Counted from the first letter of the stretch, positions 18,254-28,122 are shown. The stretch: 64,000 nt of DNA from Microbacterium sp. Marseille-Q6648 (GCF_943181415.1 NZ_CALPBZ010000003.1:1-64000); one strand, 5' to 3'. The notes: generated from the letters alone by a model not told the origin. Program-made: numbers and translations.

Positions 18254-19339
18254 TCAGGCGGATGCCGCGATCGCGCGGTCCGCGGATTCCCGAGCCCAGC
18301 GCTCGGCCTCGATGAGGCTGTCGCGCGTGAGCGCCGCCGGCGCTTCGTGCGCGTCGACGACCCTCTCCACGGTCTCGAGGATCGAGAGGAAGCCGATGCG
18401 CCCCTCGTGGAAGGCGTCCACGGCCTGCTCGTTGGCGGCGTTGAACACGGCGGGGTACGTGGCTCCTGCCCGCCCCACACGCTTCGCCAGGCGCACGGAG
18501 GGGAAGGCCGCCTCGTCGAGCGGCTCGAACGTCCACGACGTCGCGGCGGTCCAGTCCAGCGGCCGGCCGACGCCGGCGACGCGGTGCGGCCAGTCCAGAC
18601 CCAGCGAGATGGGCAGGCGCATGTCGGGTGGGGACGCCTGCGCGATGGTGGAGCCGTCGACGAACTCCACCATGGAGTGCACGATCGACTGCGGGTGCAC
18701 GACGACGTCGATGTCGGCATAGGCGACCCCGAAGAGCAGATGCGCCTCGATGACCTCGAGACCCTTGTTCACCAGAGTGGCGGAGTTCGTCGTGACCACG
18801 CGACCCATGTCCCACGTGGGATGGGCGAGCGCTTCGGCGGGTGTGACCCCGGCGAGCGACGCCCGGCTCCGGCCGCGGAACGGGCCGCCGGACGCCGTCA
18901 GCACGAGCCGCCGCACTTCGGACCGGTCGCCGGAGCGCAGCGCCTGCGCGATGGCGGAGTGCTCGGAGTCCACGGGAACGATCTGGCCCGGCGCCGCGAT
19001 CGCCGTCACCAGTTCCCCGCCCACGATGAGCGATTCCTTGTTGGCCAGCGCGAGCGTCCGACCCGACTCCAGCGCCGCGAGCGTCGGGCCCAGTCCCACG
19101 GAACCGGTGATGCCGTTGAGCACCACGTCGGCCTCGACGTCGCGCACGAGCTGCTCGGCCTCGGCGGCGCCGAGGGCGGTGTGCTCCACCCCGAACTCCG
19201 CCGCCTGGGCGTCGAGGCCCGAACGGTCGCGCCCCGCCGCGAGCCCGACCACCTCGAACCGGCGCGGATTGGCGCGGATGACGTCGAGCGCCTGCGTGCC
19301 GATCGAGCCGGTCGAGCCGAGGACGAGGATGCGGCGCAT
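18254..19339 (-). CDS. dxr: 1-deoxy-D-xylulose 5-phosphate reductoisomerase
   Basis: 361 residues, second enzyme of the MEP isoprenoid pathway, forming 2-C-methylerythritol 4-phosphate with NADPH and a divalent metal. The NADPH-binding [14 protein letters not shown] is at the N-terminus (~8-21). Also visible are [14 protein letters not shown] (~98), the metal/substrate segment [15 protein letters not shown] (~119), ASGGPFRG (~150), HPTWDMG (~173) and the helical C-terminal domain with [12 protein letters not shown]. The stop abuts the stop of the Mur ligase gene with no base between. TAGGCT lies exactly six bases before the ATG, so dxr can be transcribed on its own even though it follows the FKBP gene by 19 bp. 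Confidence 0.97.
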   Translation of the reverse strand: MRRILVLGSTGSIGTQALDVIRANPRRFEVVGLAAGRDRSGLDAQAAEFGVEHTALGAAEAEQLVRDVEADVVLNGITGSVGLGPTLAALESGRTLALANKESLIVGGELVTAIAAPGQIVPVDSEHSAIAQALRSGDRSEVRRLVLTASGGPFRGRSRASLAGVTPAEALAHPTWDMGRVVTTNSATLVNKGLEVIEAHLLFGVAYADIDVVVHPQSIVHSMVEFVDGSTIAQASPPDMRLPISLGLDWPHRVAGVGRPLDWTAATSWTFEPLDEAAFPSVRLAKRVGRAGATYPAVFNAANEQAVDAFHEGRIGFLSILETVERVVDAHEAPAALTRDSLIEAERWARESADRAIAASA

Positions 19340-19345
19340 CCCGCC

Positions 19346-19351
19346 AGCCTA
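19346..19351 (-). promoter_or_regulatory. -10 box TAGGCT, 6 nt before dxr start; leaderless promoter candidate
   Basis: On the minus strand TAGGCT, then GGCGGG, then the dxr ATG at 19339. It sits in the 19-bp gap after the FKBP gene stop. Confidence 0.6.
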
Positions 19352-19358
19352 GTCCGCG

Positions 19359-20303
19359 CTATGCGGCAGGCTGGGTGCCGAGGATGTCGATGACGAACAC
19401 CAGCGTCTGCCCGGTGAGGTCGCTGTCGTTGATCTCGCCCTCGCCGTACGCGACATCCGGGGGGAGGACGGCGATGACCTGCGAGCCGACGGTCTCTCCG
19501 ATCACTGCGTCAGAGAAGCCCTGCACGACGCCGCCGCCGGTCGAGAAGGTGAAGGGGGTCTTGCCCCAGCTCTCGTCGAAGACCTCGCCGGTGTCCCATG
19601 AGACGCCGTGGTACTGCACCATCACGCCGTCGCCTGCTTCGACGACCTCGCCGTCGCCCTTCTTCAGGGTGGCCTTCTCGAACTCGGTCGGCGCGTCCCC
19701 GTCGGGGAGCGTCACCGTGGGCGCGCCGTCTTCGGCCAGCTCGACGGCGGGAAGCCCTTCCGCGGGATCCTGCGGCTCACCCCAGGCGGCGTTGGGCACG
19801 ATCTCGAGCATGTCGACGACGTAGACCTCGCCCGGCGCGTCGGCCGTCGCCGGGAAGGCCCCGACGACGCGCGTGCCGGGTGCGGCGCAGCCGAGCAGCT
19901 GACCCAGAGGGTTGTCGGCCGAGATCTGCTGCGGAAGCACCGTGTTCTCGCCGTAGCCGAACGAACCGAGCAGCTCGCCGGTCTCGGCACTGTAGGCGCT
20001 CAGCGCGTAGGTCACCAGGTCGCCGGCCTCGGCGGCCTCGCCGGACCCCTCGGTGAGCACCGTGCTCTGCAGGTCTTCGATCTCGAGGGGCGCCTCGAAG
20101 GTGGCGGTGGATTCCTCCCCCACCTCGCCGTCGACCGTGACGGCCTCGGTCGCGGCGCCTGATTCGGCCCCCGCCGCGCACAGGTCGACCGTCGCGGAGC
20201 TCGACGGCGTGGGAGCGGCCTCGGTCCCTGAGCCCGTGCAGCCGGCGAGAAGGAACGCCGACACGGCGACGGTGGACAGGGCGACGAGCGGTCGAGAGCG
20301 CAA
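19359..20303 (-). CDS. FKBP-type peptidyl-prolyl isomerase lipoprotein, two FKBP domains
   Basis: 314 residues. The N-terminus is a lipoprotein signal, with lipobox LLAGC at residues 18-22, so the mature protein is anchored outside the membrane. Two FKBP-like units follow. The first (~70-170) lacks the usual active-site residues. The second (~215-312) keeps the family pattern: VMVQYHGVSWDTGEVFDESW, VVQGFSDAVIGETVGSQVIAVLPPDVAYGE and TLVFVIDIL. It should help fold exported proteins. The start is TTG 20301-20303, favoured because GAGG lies seven nt upstream and the signal peptide begins there. It lies upstream of dxr on the same strand (19-bp gap). Confidence 0.88.
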   Translation of the reverse strand: MRSRPLVALSTVAVSAFLLAGCTGSGTEAAPTPSSSATVDLCAAGAESGAATEAVTVDGEVGEESTATFEAPLEIEDLQSTVLTEGSGEAAEAGDLVTYALSAYSAETGELLGSFGYGENTVLPQQISADNPLGQLLGCAAPGTRVVGAFPATADAPGEVYVVDMLEIVPNAAWGEPQDPAEGLPAVELAEDGAPTVTLPDGDAPTEFEKATLKKGDGEVVEAGDGVMVQYHGVSWDTGEVFDESWGKTPFTFSTGGGVVQGFSDAVIGETVGSQVIAVLPPDVAYGEGEINDSDLTGQTLVFVIDILGTQPAA

Positions 20304-20405
20304 GAGGAATCCTCAGATCGACGAACGGGAGTCTCCCATCCTCCCCCATGTTTGCTCCACCCTCGCTGGGAACCGGCTATGCCATGCGTGGTATGGAAAC
20401 GGGGG

Positions 20406-20411
20406 TAGCCT
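20406..20411 (+). promoter_or_regulatory. -10 box TAGCCT, 6 nt before the PlsC-type start; leaderless promoter candidate
   Basis: TAGCCT, CGACGG, then GTG at 20418. This decides the GTG as the start. Confidence 0.6.
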
Positions 20412-20417
20412 CGACGG

Positions 20418-21215
20418 GTGACTTCCGAGGAGACGACCGAACCCCGCGAAGATGACGCCACCGTCCCCGCCGTCGACACGCAGGAGCGGGTCACGCGCAT
20501 GGGCGCGACGTACGTCCTGGGTCGCATGGTCATCACGGCGCTGGCCCGGGTGGTGTACCGACCGCACGTCGAAGGCCGCCACCTCGTCCCCCGGACCGGC
20601 CCGGTGATCTTCGCGAGCAACCATCTGTCGTTCATCGACTCGATCGCGATCCCGGTCGCGGCGCCCCGTCCCGTGCACTTCCTCGCCAAGTCGAGCTACT
20701 TCGAGGGCACAGGCGCGTCGGGATGGATCTCGCGGGAGTTCTTCACCGCCATCGGAGCGATCCCGGTCAAGCGCGGCGCCGGGCAGGCGGCTCTCGACGC
20801 CCTGGAGCAGCAGCGGATGCTCCTGGACCAGGACCGCGCAGTGGCGCTGTATCCGGAGGGCACACGCTCGCTGGACGGGCGGCTCTACAAGGGACGCACC
20901 GGGGTCGCCTTCCTCGCTCTGCAGACGGGGGCGCCGGTCGTGCCGGTGGGATTGATCGGCACCGACAAGGTCATGCCGGTCGGTGCCCGGATGCCGTCCA
21001 CCAAGCACCGCATCACCGTGAAGTTCGGCGAGCCGCTCGAGCTGTCGCACCACGGACCGGCCACCTCGGGCCGTGCGCGGCGACTCGCGACCGACGACAT
21101 CATGGCCGCCATCCACGCCCTCTCCGGCCAGGAGCTGGCGCACGCCTACAACGAGGCCCCCGCGCACAACCCCATCGATCGCATCAAGCAGGTCCTCCCT
21201 CACGAGCGCCGCTGA
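20418..21215 (+). CDS. 1-acyl-sn-glycerol-3-phosphate acyltransferase (PlsC family)
   Basis: 265 residues. It should transfer an acyl group to lysophosphatidic acid in phospholipid synthesis at the inner membrane face. The catalytic NHxxxxD motif is NHLSFID (~67-73). Block II-III elements are AIGAIPVKRG (~113-122) and YPEGTRS (~143-149), followed by VPVGLIGTDKVMP (~175). The first ~25 residues are acidic and poorly conserved, but the GTG at 20418 has a -10 box exactly six bases upstream. The last 32 bases overlap the convergent OsmC-like gene. Other glycerophospholipid acyltransferase substrates cannot be excluded. Confidence 0.88.
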   Translation: MTSEETTEPREDDATVPAVDTQERVTRMGATYVLGRMVITALARVVYRPHVEGRHLVPRTGPVIFASNHLSFIDSIAIPVAAPRPVHFLAKSSYFEGTGASGWISREFFTAIGAIPVKRGAGQAALDALEQQRMLLDQDRAVALYPEGTRSLDGRLYKGRTGVAFLALQTGAPVVPVGLIGTDKVMPVGARMPSTKHRITVKFGEPLELSHHGPATSGRARRLATDDIMAAIHALSGQELAHAYNEAPAHNPIDRIKQVLPHERR

Positions 21216-21678
21216 TGACGATCACCGGTTCGTGGCGGACCGGGAAGTTGACGGAATTGGCGATGAAGCACCAGGCGTGAGCCTGCTCGTGCGCCGCCAT
21301 CGCGGCATCCCGCATCGACTCCTCGGCGACGGTGACACGCGGGCGCAGCACGACCTCGCGGAAGGCGCCGGCGCCCCGTCCGTCCTCGACCATGAGCCCG
21401 CTCGCATCGTCCTCGTAGCCGGTGACGACGATGCCCGCCTGCACGCACGCGTGGAGGTACGACAGCAGGTGGCACTCGCTCAGCGCCGCGACCAGCAGAT
21501 CCTCGGGGTTCCACCTCGCCGCGTCGCCCCGGAAGGGCTTGTCGGCCGACGCGAGCAGATCGGGCTTGCCGTCGATCTGGACCAGGACGGCCCGGTCGTA
21601 GTCCCGGTATCCGGTCGTTCCCGAGCCTCGGTTGCCGGTCCAGACCGACCGGACGGAGTATCGATGCTCGCCGAACAT
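21184..21678 (-). CDS. OsmC family protein
   Basis: 164 residues. OsmC/Ohr proteins are cytoplasmic thiol-dependent peroxide-detoxifying or stress proteins. The family cysteines are found in LSECHLLSYLHAC (~75) and AWCFIANSVNFPV (~140), although the spacing and context resemble the general OsmC group rather than Ohr proper. The ATG at 21676-21678 is preferred over a GTG two codons upstream because CAGACT lies exactly six bases before it. The 3' end overlaps the end of the PlsC gene by 32 bp on the other strand. Confidence 0.88.
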   Translation of the reverse strand: MFGEHRYSVRSVWTGNRGSGTTGYRDYDRAVLVQIDGKPDLLASADKPFRGDAARWNPEDLLVAALSECHLLSYLHACVQAGIVVTGYEDDASGLMVEDGRGAGAFREVVLRPRVTVAEESMRDAAMAAHEQAHAWCFIANSVNFPVRHEPVIVISGAREGGPA

Positions 21679-21684
21679 GAGCAC

Positions 21685-21690
21685 AGTCTG
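21685..21690 (-). promoter_or_regulatory. -10-like box CAGACT, 6 nt before the OsmC-like start
   Basis: On the minus strand CAGACT, then GTGCTC, then ATG at 21678. It differs from TAnnnT only at position 1. It shares a 52-bp divergent region with the asparaginase promoter. Confidence 0.4.
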
Positions 21691-21718
21691 TCATGGGGGT
21701 CGGCGGCGGCCTCCCCGG

Positions 21719-21724
21719 TAGGCT
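21719..21724 (+). promoter_or_regulatory. -10 box TAGGCT, 6 nt before asparaginase start; leaderless promoter candidate
   Basis: TAGGCT, GACGTG, then GTG at 21731. The spacing favours this GTG over the one three bases upstream. Confidence 0.55.
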
Positions 21725-21730
21725 GACGTG

Positions 21731-22720
21731 GTGCCCCACACCTTCTCGGTCTCGGACGCCGTCGAACTCGCGGTCGTCGAGCGCAGCGGGTTCGTCGAAT
21801 CCCGGCACGCGGGCGCGGCGATCGTGCTCGCCCCGGACGGCGCGGTCTCCGCCTCGCTGGGCGATACGTCGGCGCTGATCCTTCCGCGCTCGACGCTGAA
21901 GCCGCTGCAGGCACTGGCGATGCTGTCGGCGGGCGCACCCCTGGAGGGCGAGCACCTGGGGCTCGCGACCGCCAGCCACTCGGGCACCGACAGACACGTC
22001 GAGGTGGTCCGGCAGATCCTGCACTCCGCGGGTGTGACCGAGGACGCCCTCGGCTGTCCGCCCGCCTGGCCGGGCGACACGGCGACCCGCGACGCCCTCA
22101 TCCGCGAGCACGGCGCGCCGGCCCGCCTGCGAATGAACTGCTCCGGCAAGCACGCCGCGATGCTCCTGACCTGCGTCGTCAACGGCTGGCCGACGGACGG
22201 CTACCTGGATCCCGCACACCCGCTCCAGGTGCATATCCGCGACGTGGTGGAGCGACTCGTCGGCGAGAAGTCCCCCACCGTCGCGGTCGACGGGTGCGGA
22301 GCCCCGGTCCTCGCGGTGACCCTCTTCGGCCTGGCCAAGGCGATCCACCGCATCGGAACCGCATCGTCGACGTCCCCGTTCGCGCTCCACCGCAGCGCGG
22401 GCGCTCTCGTTCAGGCGGTGCGCGCTCACCCGTGGACCATCGACGGACCCGGCCGTCCCGACACCGTCGCGATCGAGCAGCTCGGCGTCTTCGCCAAGAC
22501 CGGCGCCGAGGGCGTGCTGGTGATGGTCGCGCCCGACGGCACCACGGTGGTGCTGAAGATGCTCGACGGCAGCACTCGCGCCACCACCGCCGTCGCGTTG
22601 CGGCTGCTCGAACGCGCAGGCGCGCTCGACGCCGCGGGCGTCGGCGAGGTCATGGCACGTCTTCCGCTGACCGTCACCGGCGGCGGACACGACGTCGGGG
22701 CCATCCGCCCCGCCTTCTGA
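21731..22720 (+). CDS. Asparaginase family II (thermolabile, Rhizobium-type L-asparaginase)
   Basis: 329 residues. The protein belongs to the asparaginase family first known from Rhizobium etli (PF06089 type), unrelated to the E. coli enzymes; these hydrolyse asparagine to aspartate and ammonia. Characteristic segments are VESRHAGAAIVL (~20), LPRSTLKPLQALAML (~52), ATASHSGTDRHVE (~80), NCSGKHAAML (~136) and VDGCGAPV (~180); SGKH and the two conserved Cys lie in the family active site. It is followed 55 bp downstream by alanine dehydrogenase on the same strand. Confidence 0.88.
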   Translation: MPHTFSVSDAVELAVVERSGFVESRHAGAAIVLAPDGAVSASLGDTSALILPRSTLKPLQALAMLSAGAPLEGEHLGLATASHSGTDRHVEVVRQILHSAGVTEDALGCPPAWPGDTATRDALIREHGAPARLRMNCSGKHAAMLLTCVVNGWPTDGYLDPAHPLQVHIRDVVERLVGEKSPTVAVDGCGAPVLAVTLFGLAKAIHRIGTASSTSPFALHRSAGALVQAVRAHPWTIDGPGRPDTVAIEQLGVFAKTGAEGVLVMVAPDGTTVVLKMLDGSTRATTAVALRLLERAGALDAAGVGEVMARLPLTVTGGGHDVGAIRPAF

Positions 22721-22775
22721 GGCGCTCCCACGAGGAGCACGAACGCTCCAACGGCGGAGCGGAAAGGATCTGACG

Positions 22776-23891
22776 ATGAGGATCAGCGTCCCCACCGAGG
22801 TGAAGAACAACGAGTACCGGGTGGCGCTCACACCCGCCGGCGTGCATGATCTCGTCGCCGCCGGTCACGAGGTGTTCGTGCAGCGCGGTGCCGGCATCGG
22901 TTCCTCGATGCCCGACAGCGAGTACGACGACGCCGGGGCCGTCCTGTTGGAGGATGCCGGCGACGTGTGGTCCCGGGCCGAGCTCCTCTTGAAGGTCAAA
23001 GAGCCGATCGCCGGCGAGTACGCGAACTTCCGCGACGACCTGGTGGTCTTCACCTACCTCCACCTGGCGGCGGACCGCGCGCTCACCGAACAGCTGGTGT
23101 CGGATCGGGTCACCGCGATCGCGTACGAGACGGTTCAGCTCGCCGGCGGCGGTCTGCCCCTTCTCGCGCCGATGAGCGAAGTGGCCGGCCGCCTGGCCCC
23201 CATGGTCGGCGCCTCCACGCTGATGAGGTCGGCGGGGGGCCTCGGGCTTCTGATGTCGGGCGTGCCGGGCACCAGGCCTGCGAAGGTCACGGTGATCGGC
23301 GGCGGCGTGGCCGGCGCGAACGCGGCGGTGATCGCCGTGGGCATGGGTGCCGACGTCACGGTCTTCGACACGAACGTGCAGCGCCTTCGCTACCTCGACG
23401 ACCACTTCCAGGGGCGGGTGAAGACCGCCGCATCCAACCCGTTCGACCTCGATCGCGCGGTCGTCGACTCGGACCTCGTGATCGGTTCCGTGCTGATCCC
23501 CGGAGCGAAGGCACCCAAACTCGTCACCAACGAGATGGTCGGGCGGATGCGCCCGGGCTCCGTCCTGGTCGACATCGCCGTGGATCAGGGCGGCTGCTTC
23601 GAGGACACGCACCCGACCACCCACGCCGAACCCACCTTCCCCGTGCACGGGAGCGTGTTCTACTGCGTCGCCAACATGCCCGGCGCGGTGCCGCACACGT
23701 CCACCTCCGCTCTGACGAACGCGACGCTGCCCTACATCCGGCAGATCGCACGCCGGGGATGGAAGGACGCACTGCGGGCCGACGCCGCTCTGGCTGCGGG
23801 CCTCAATACGGTTGCGGGCTCCGTGGTGAACCCCGGGGTCGCCACCGCCCACGGACTCGAGGAGACCCCGCTCGCGGACGCGCTGGCCTGA
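22776..23891 (+). CDS. ald: Alanine dehydrogenase
   Basis: 371 residues, the family length. It interconverts alanine and pyruvate plus ammonia with NAD, usually in a hexamer in the cytoplasm. The N-terminal [18 protein letters not shown] is diagnostic. Active-site Lys (LLLKVKEP, ~74) and His ([10 protein letters not shown], ~95) are present, and the NAD-binding segment [28 protein letters not shown] spans ~170-197 (quoted in part: [18 protein letters not shown]). AAAGGA lies about seven nt before the ATG at 22776. It follows the asparaginase gene, so ammonia and amino acid turnover may be linked. Confidence 0.96.
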   Translation: MRISVPTEVKNNEYRVALTPAGVHDLVAAGHEVFVQRGAGIGSSMPDSEYDDAGAVLLEDAGDVWSRAELLLKVKEPIAGEYANFRDDLVVFTYLHLAADRALTEQLVSDRVTAIAYETVQLAGGGLPLLAPMSEVAGRLAPMVGASTLMRSAGGLGLLMSGVPGTRPAKVTVIGGGVAGANAAVIAVGMGADVTVFDTNVQRLRYLDDHFQGRVKTAASNPFDLDRAVVDSDLVIGSVLIPGAKAPKLVTNEMVGRMRPGSVLVDIAVDQGGCFEDTHPTTHAEPTFPVHGSVFYCVANMPGAVPHTSTSALTNATLPYIRQIARRGWKDALRADAALAAGLNTVAGSVVNPGVATAHGLEETPLADALA

Positions 23892-23918
23892 CGGGACGCT
23901 TTCGCCGAGGGTCGACGG

Positions 23919-25148
23919 TCAGGACAGCGCCTTCTCCTGGATCCCCCAGGGACTGCCGTAACCGGCCGGTGCGGGGGCGGCGAGCAGGTCGAGGAACGGG
24001 CGCGCGTCGAACGCCTCGGGCCCGAGCACGCCGCTCCCCTGCCAGGTGCCGCCGGCGAGGAGCTCCAGCGCGATGACGGGATTGATCGCCGTCTGCCACA
24101 CCACGGCCTGCGAGTTGTACTCGGCCATCGTGTGCTCGTTGTCGGCGACGTGGTAGAGGTATGTCGAACGGGGGGCACCGTCCTTGCCGCGACCTCTCAC
24201 CCACACCCCCGCGCAGGTCTTCCCCGACATGCGGTCGCCGAGGGTCGCCGGATCGGGCAGGCACGCGGCGACGACATCGCGCGGCGCGACCTGGACCCCC
24301 TTGACCGAGACCTTGTCGGTGCGGTCGAGGCCCAGCTTGTGCAGCACCTTGAGCACCTCGATGAACTCGTCACCGAGTCCGTACTTGAAGGTGACCCGGT
24401 CGGCGCCGGTCCATCGCGGCATGAGGAGGACCTCCTCGTGCTCGACGTTGACGCACTCGACCGGTCCGATCCCCTCGGGGAAGTCGAAGATCTCGGGCTC
24501 GCTGAAGGGAGCCGTGGTGAACCAGCCCCGGTCCCGCTCGAAGATCACGGGCGGGTTGAGGCACTCCTCGATCGTGGTCCAGATCGAGAACGACGGTGCG
24601 AAGTCGTATCCGGCGACGACGAGGTTCGCCCCGTCCCTCACACCGAGTTCGTCGATCTCGCTGAACAGCTCGTCCTCGGCATACCGCGCGAACACATCCG
24701 ACAGGCCGGGTTCGACGCCGATTCCGACGAGCGCCAGGCGTCCGGCCAGGCGCCAGGCTTCGTCCTGGGCGAACTGCTCGTCGCCGAGCTTCACGCCGGG
24801 AAGCTCGAAGGGACGCTCCGGATGCGGTCGCGACAGACTCATCGCCATATCGAGATAGGTGGCGTCCGCAGCGGCGCAGCCGTCGAAGATCGGCATCACG
24901 AAACGCGGATCGACGGCGTTCAGCACATGCGTGACCCCGTGCTCACGGATGAGCGCAGCGACCGACTCCGCATCGGACGCGTCGATGCGGGCAGCCGAGA
25001 ACCGGGCGTCGGCGAGTTCGGCGACGAGGCCCTCGGGCCGGGACGGGTCGTAGTCGGCGATCACCACGTGCTCGAAGAAGTCGCGCCGCGCGGCGATGCG
25101 CGCGGCGGCCGAGCCGACACCGCCGGCTCCGACGATGAGGATGCGCAT
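23919..25148 (-). CDS. Saccharopine dehydrogenase-like NAD(P)-dependent oxidoreductase
   Basis: 409 residues. The N-terminal Rossmann motif is [20 protein letters not shown] (residues 1-20), followed by [15 protein letters not shown]. Later segments ([42 protein letters not shown]) match saccharopine dehydrogenase/reductase-like proteins. The substrate is uncertain: lysine catabolism, carboxynorspermidine-type reactions and other imino-acid reductions are possible. The ATG at 25146-25148 has GGAG about six nt upstream. It is convergent with ald (27-bp gap). Confidence 0.8.
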   Translation of the reverse strand: MRILIVGAGGVGSAAARIAARRDFFEHVVIADYDPSRPEGLVAELADARFSAARIDASDAESVAALIREHGVTHVLNAVDPRFVMPIFDGCAAADATYLDMAMSLSRPHPERPFELPGVKLGDEQFAQDEAWRLAGRLALVGIGVEPGLSDVFARYAEDELFSEIDELGVRDGANLVVAGYDFAPSFSIWTTIEECLNPPVIFERDRGWFTTAPFSEPEIFDFPEGIGPVECVNVEHEEVLLMPRWTGADRVTFKYGLGDEFIEVLKVLHKLGLDRTDKVSVKGVQVAPRDVVAACLPDPATLGDRMSGKTCAGVWVRGRGKDGAPRSTYLYHVADNEHTMAEYNSQAVVWQTAINPVIALELLAGGTWQGSGVLGPEAFDARPFLDLLAAPAPAGYGSPWGIQEKALS

Positions 25149-25203
25149 GGGTTCTCCTGCCGATCGGGTGTTCCTGCGACGGTATGAGGACCACCCGGGC
25201 GGG

Positions 25204-28074
25204 TCAAGAACCGGTGCCGGTACGGATCGACCTGAACTGCACCGCCGGAAGGACGATGCGGACGGGGTCATCGCCGCTCGAGAAGAGCCACGCTCTCCCC
25301 CGCCCGGGCTCGGCGTAGGGCGGCAGGATGCGGCTTCCGGTGAGCAGGCGAAGGTCGGCGGCGCACGAGGCGTCGATCACGAGGTCGTGCTCGGAGCGCA
25401 CCTGCGAGAGCACCCGCCAGTGCCGCTGCCATTCCTCCGGGTCGCCGACCACCACCGTCGGGGTCCCCGGATGCACGCCTTCGGCGTACTCGGCGACGGA
25501 CCACACGTGCATCCCGCACTGCTGCCAGGTGCGCTGCGCCTCCCGCGCTGCCGGCGACCGCCGGGCGACGAACCCCGTGAGCATCGTGCTCGGCATCCAT
25601 GCCGCCTCGTCCTCGCGCGGCAGGCGGCGGACCTCCGGTACGCGCGCGATCTGGATCGGCACGCCGTCCAGGGTGCCGCGTCCCGGGGGCGCATCGCCAC
25701 GGAAGGCGACCGGGTCCCCGCCCAAGGCGATGTGCTCGAGGCGCGTGGTCGTGCGGAGAACGAGGCGGCGCGGGAGCAGATCCGCGATGCGGACGACGGG
25801 ACCGCTGAGGCGCTGCACGGACGCAGCCACGAGGTAGCCCTGCTGCCCCGCACCCCGGCAGAGTGCATCGAGCAGCTCGAAGAACTCCTGCGCGTACTCG
25901 GGCGGGAACCTGCCCATCAGCGCGTCGAGATCGTCCGCGACGACGAGACTGCCTGCTCCCGGCGGCGTCCGCTGCAGCTCGATCGCGGCATCCCATGCGC
26001 TCTCGGCGTCGTCGGGGATGCGGACGACGTGGCGGGCCTGGGCGGCGAGGGTGTCCAGCGCCGTCGTGCGCCCCGACCCCGGGCCGCCGGCCACGAGCAG
26101 CCCGCGTTCGGCGACGGCGATGCACGCGGGCGCCTGGCGCTGCCACTCGGGCTCGTCGAGAAGTCCGAGCACCAGCGCACCGGGTGTCGCGTCGACCGCG
26201 GGGAGCTCTGCCAGATCGATGCACGCGGGAAGCTCGGGAAGCCAGGGCCGCCGCGGCTGGGGGCCGGTCGACGCCTCGATGACCGCGGCGACATCGGCAG
26301 CAGCCGACAACGCCACGCGGACGCGCAGCGGGAGGGCGTCGGCCGCGCGGCGCACCATGGCGATCCCCCGTCCGTCGTCGCCGCCGGGGATGTCGGCGGC
26401 GTCCTCGCTGCCGATGACCGCTCGGCTGTCCGCGCGATCGGTCACCCGCAGGCTCAGCCGGAGCGGACAGTTGGCCAGCAGGACCTCGCGGACGACCCCG
26501 GCGATGCGCTGTGTGCCGAGGATGAGGTGCATCCCCAGTGCACGCCCACGGGCGGCGACGTCGGCGAAGACCGCATGCAGCTCGGGCTGCTCCGAGAGCA
26601 GGGCGGCGAACTCGTCCACGACGATGACCAGTCGCGGCAGCTGCACCCGCGGATCCGCAACGTCTCGGGCTCCCGCCGCGGCCAGGGCGCCCTCGCGCCA
26701 CCTCATCTCGGCGCGCAGGCTCTCGATGGCGCGCCGGGCGCCCGATCCGTCGAGATCGGTGAGCACGCCTGTCACGTGCGCGAGTCCGGTGAGGGCGTCG
26801 AAGGCGGTGCCGCCCTTGAAGTCGGCGAGCAGAAAGCTGAGCTCCCGCGTGGAGTGCGTGGCGCACAGGGAGAGGATCCAGGTGATGAGCAGTTCGCTCT
26901 TGCCCGCACCGGTGACCCCGGCCACGACGGCGTGCGGACCGTCGGCGACGAGATCGACCGTGAGAGGACCGGTGTCGGCCACACCGATGACGGCCGGCAG
27001 CCGTCCGGGAGCGCGGACCGGTCGGTGATCGGCCAGCAGCCGTCCCAGGGGAAGCGGTTCGATGCCCTCGCTGCGTCCGAAGGCGGTTCCCGCGCGGCGA
27101 TCGAGCTGCGCGGCCAGCTCGAGCGCCTGGGCCTCGCCGACGGCCTCGAGCCGAAGGTCGCGCTCGTCCGCGTCCGAGGGCTCGTCCAGCCGTCCGGCGG
27201 TCAGTCCTCGCACGTGGATCGTGACGCCGCAGCGCGGCGAGGCGGGCAGGCCCGGCTGCCCGAGGGCCAGCACGAACTCCGCGTCGGCGGGAACCGGATC
27301 TCCGGCGTCGATGAGCGCCAGCGCCCGGCCAGAGGCGGCGCGGCGATGCGGGAGCTCCTCAGCCCACGCGTGCACGCCGCGCAGCGGGCCGGTGATCCGC
27401 AGCTCGCCCGGAGGAAGAGCGAGGCACAGTTGAAGCGCGAGTCCCCGCAGCACGGCGGCACAAGCCACCTCTCCGGAGCCGATGACCGTGACGCCGAGCG
27501 CGGCGGACACCACCACCGGCGCATCGGCGAGGCGGGCCGCGGTGCGGCGGAGGCGGGCGGCCGCGGGATCACCGTGGCCGCCGTTGACCTGCACCTCGCT
27601 GACCACATCGCCCGAGCCCACGACGATCACTCCGGCACGGCCCGGAACGCTGCGCCACACCTCGGCGTCGGCCCGGATGAAGCCCGCGACGTCCGGATGC
27701 CGCCCCCGGCGCTCTGCTCGCTCGATACCGTGTCTGCGGACGATCTCTTCGTACGCCGCCTCGTGGGCCTCGCGCGCGGCCCGCTCTGCGCGTCGACGAT
27801 CCCGACGCGTCGTTCGCCCTGCGTCGAGGACGGACGCGCCGGCCAGCAGCGGGCCGAGCACCGCCAGCCACAGCGCGAGGACCGAACCGGTGACCAGCCA
27901 TATGGCGACGGCGCCGACGACGGGCACGATCGCGGCGAGGACGGGGACGGGCGGCCGCGGCGGCGGCGCCCACGCATCCGGCAGGTTCAGCGGCTCGTCA
28001 TGATGGAGTCGGTGCGCTGCAGGAGCGCGAAGGGCTGCGGCGACGGAATCGGACACCCCGCCACTGAACCGCAC
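25204..28074 (-). CDS. EccC/FtsK-SpoIIIE-like membrane ATPase, orphan type VII secretion-type
   Basis: 956 residues. Two membrane helices near residues 45-85 (VPVLAAIVPVVGAVAIWLV, LAVLGPLLAGASVL) are followed by a basic linker and two FtsK/SpoIIIE-type ATPase modules. The first has Walker A GVTGAGKSELL (~385) and Walker B RLVIVVDEFAALL (~480). The second has GGPGSGRTTAL (~663) and LVVADDLDALMG. This is the layout of type VII secretion EccC proteins, but shorter, with two rather than three ATPase domains. No WXG100, EccB, EccD or mycosin gene is nearby. The start is GTG 28072-28074. It follows a PP2C gene by 48 bp and they probably share a transcript. Confidence 0.8.
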   Translation of the reverse strand: MRFSGGVSDSVAAALRAPAAHRLHHDEPLNLPDAWAPPPRPPVPVLAAIVPVVGAVAIWLVTGSVLALWLAVLGPLLAGASVLDAGRTTRRDRRRAERAAREAHEAAYEEIVRRHGIERAERRGRHPDVAGFIRADAEVWRSVPGRAGVIVVGSGDVVSEVQVNGGHGDPAAARLRRTAARLADAPVVVSAALGVTVIGSGEVACAAVLRGLALQLCLALPPGELRITGPLRGVHAWAEELPHRRAASGRALALIDAGDPVPADAEFVLALGQPGLPASPRCGVTIHVRGLTAGRLDEPSDADERDLRLEAVGEAQALELAAQLDRRAGTAFGRSEGIEPLPLGRLLADHRPVRAPGRLPAVIGVADTGPLTVDLVADGPHAVVAGVTGAGKSELLITWILSLCATHSTRELSFLLADFKGGTAFDALTGLAHVTGVLTDLDGSGARRAIESLRAEMRWREGALAAAGARDVADPRVQLPRLVIVVDEFAALLSEQPELHAVFADVAARGRALGMHLILGTQRIAGVVREVLLANCPLRLSLRVTDRADSRAVIGSEDAADIPGGDDGRGIAMVRRAADALPLRVRVALSAAADVAAVIEASTGPQPRRPWLPELPACIDLAELPAVDATPGALVLGLLDEPEWQRQAPACIAVAERGLLVAGGPGSGRTTALDTLAAQARHVVRIPDDAESAWDAAIELQRTPPGAGSLVVADDLDALMGRFPPEYAQEFFELLDALCRGAGQQGYLVAASVQRLSGPVVRIADLLPRRLVLRTTTRLEHIALGGDPVAFRGDAPPGRGTLDGVPIQIARVPEVRRLPREDEAAWMPSTMLTGFVARRSPAAREAQRTWQQCGMHVWSVAEYAEGVHPGTPTVVVGDPEEWQRHWRVLSQVRSEHDLVIDASCAADLRLLTGSRILPPYAEPGRGRAWLFSSGDDPVRIVLPAVQFRSIRTGTGS

Positions 28075-28122
28075 CTCGCCGAGCCCCGCGTCCGCGCGCG
28101 GCCACCTGTGGAGGGATCGAGC

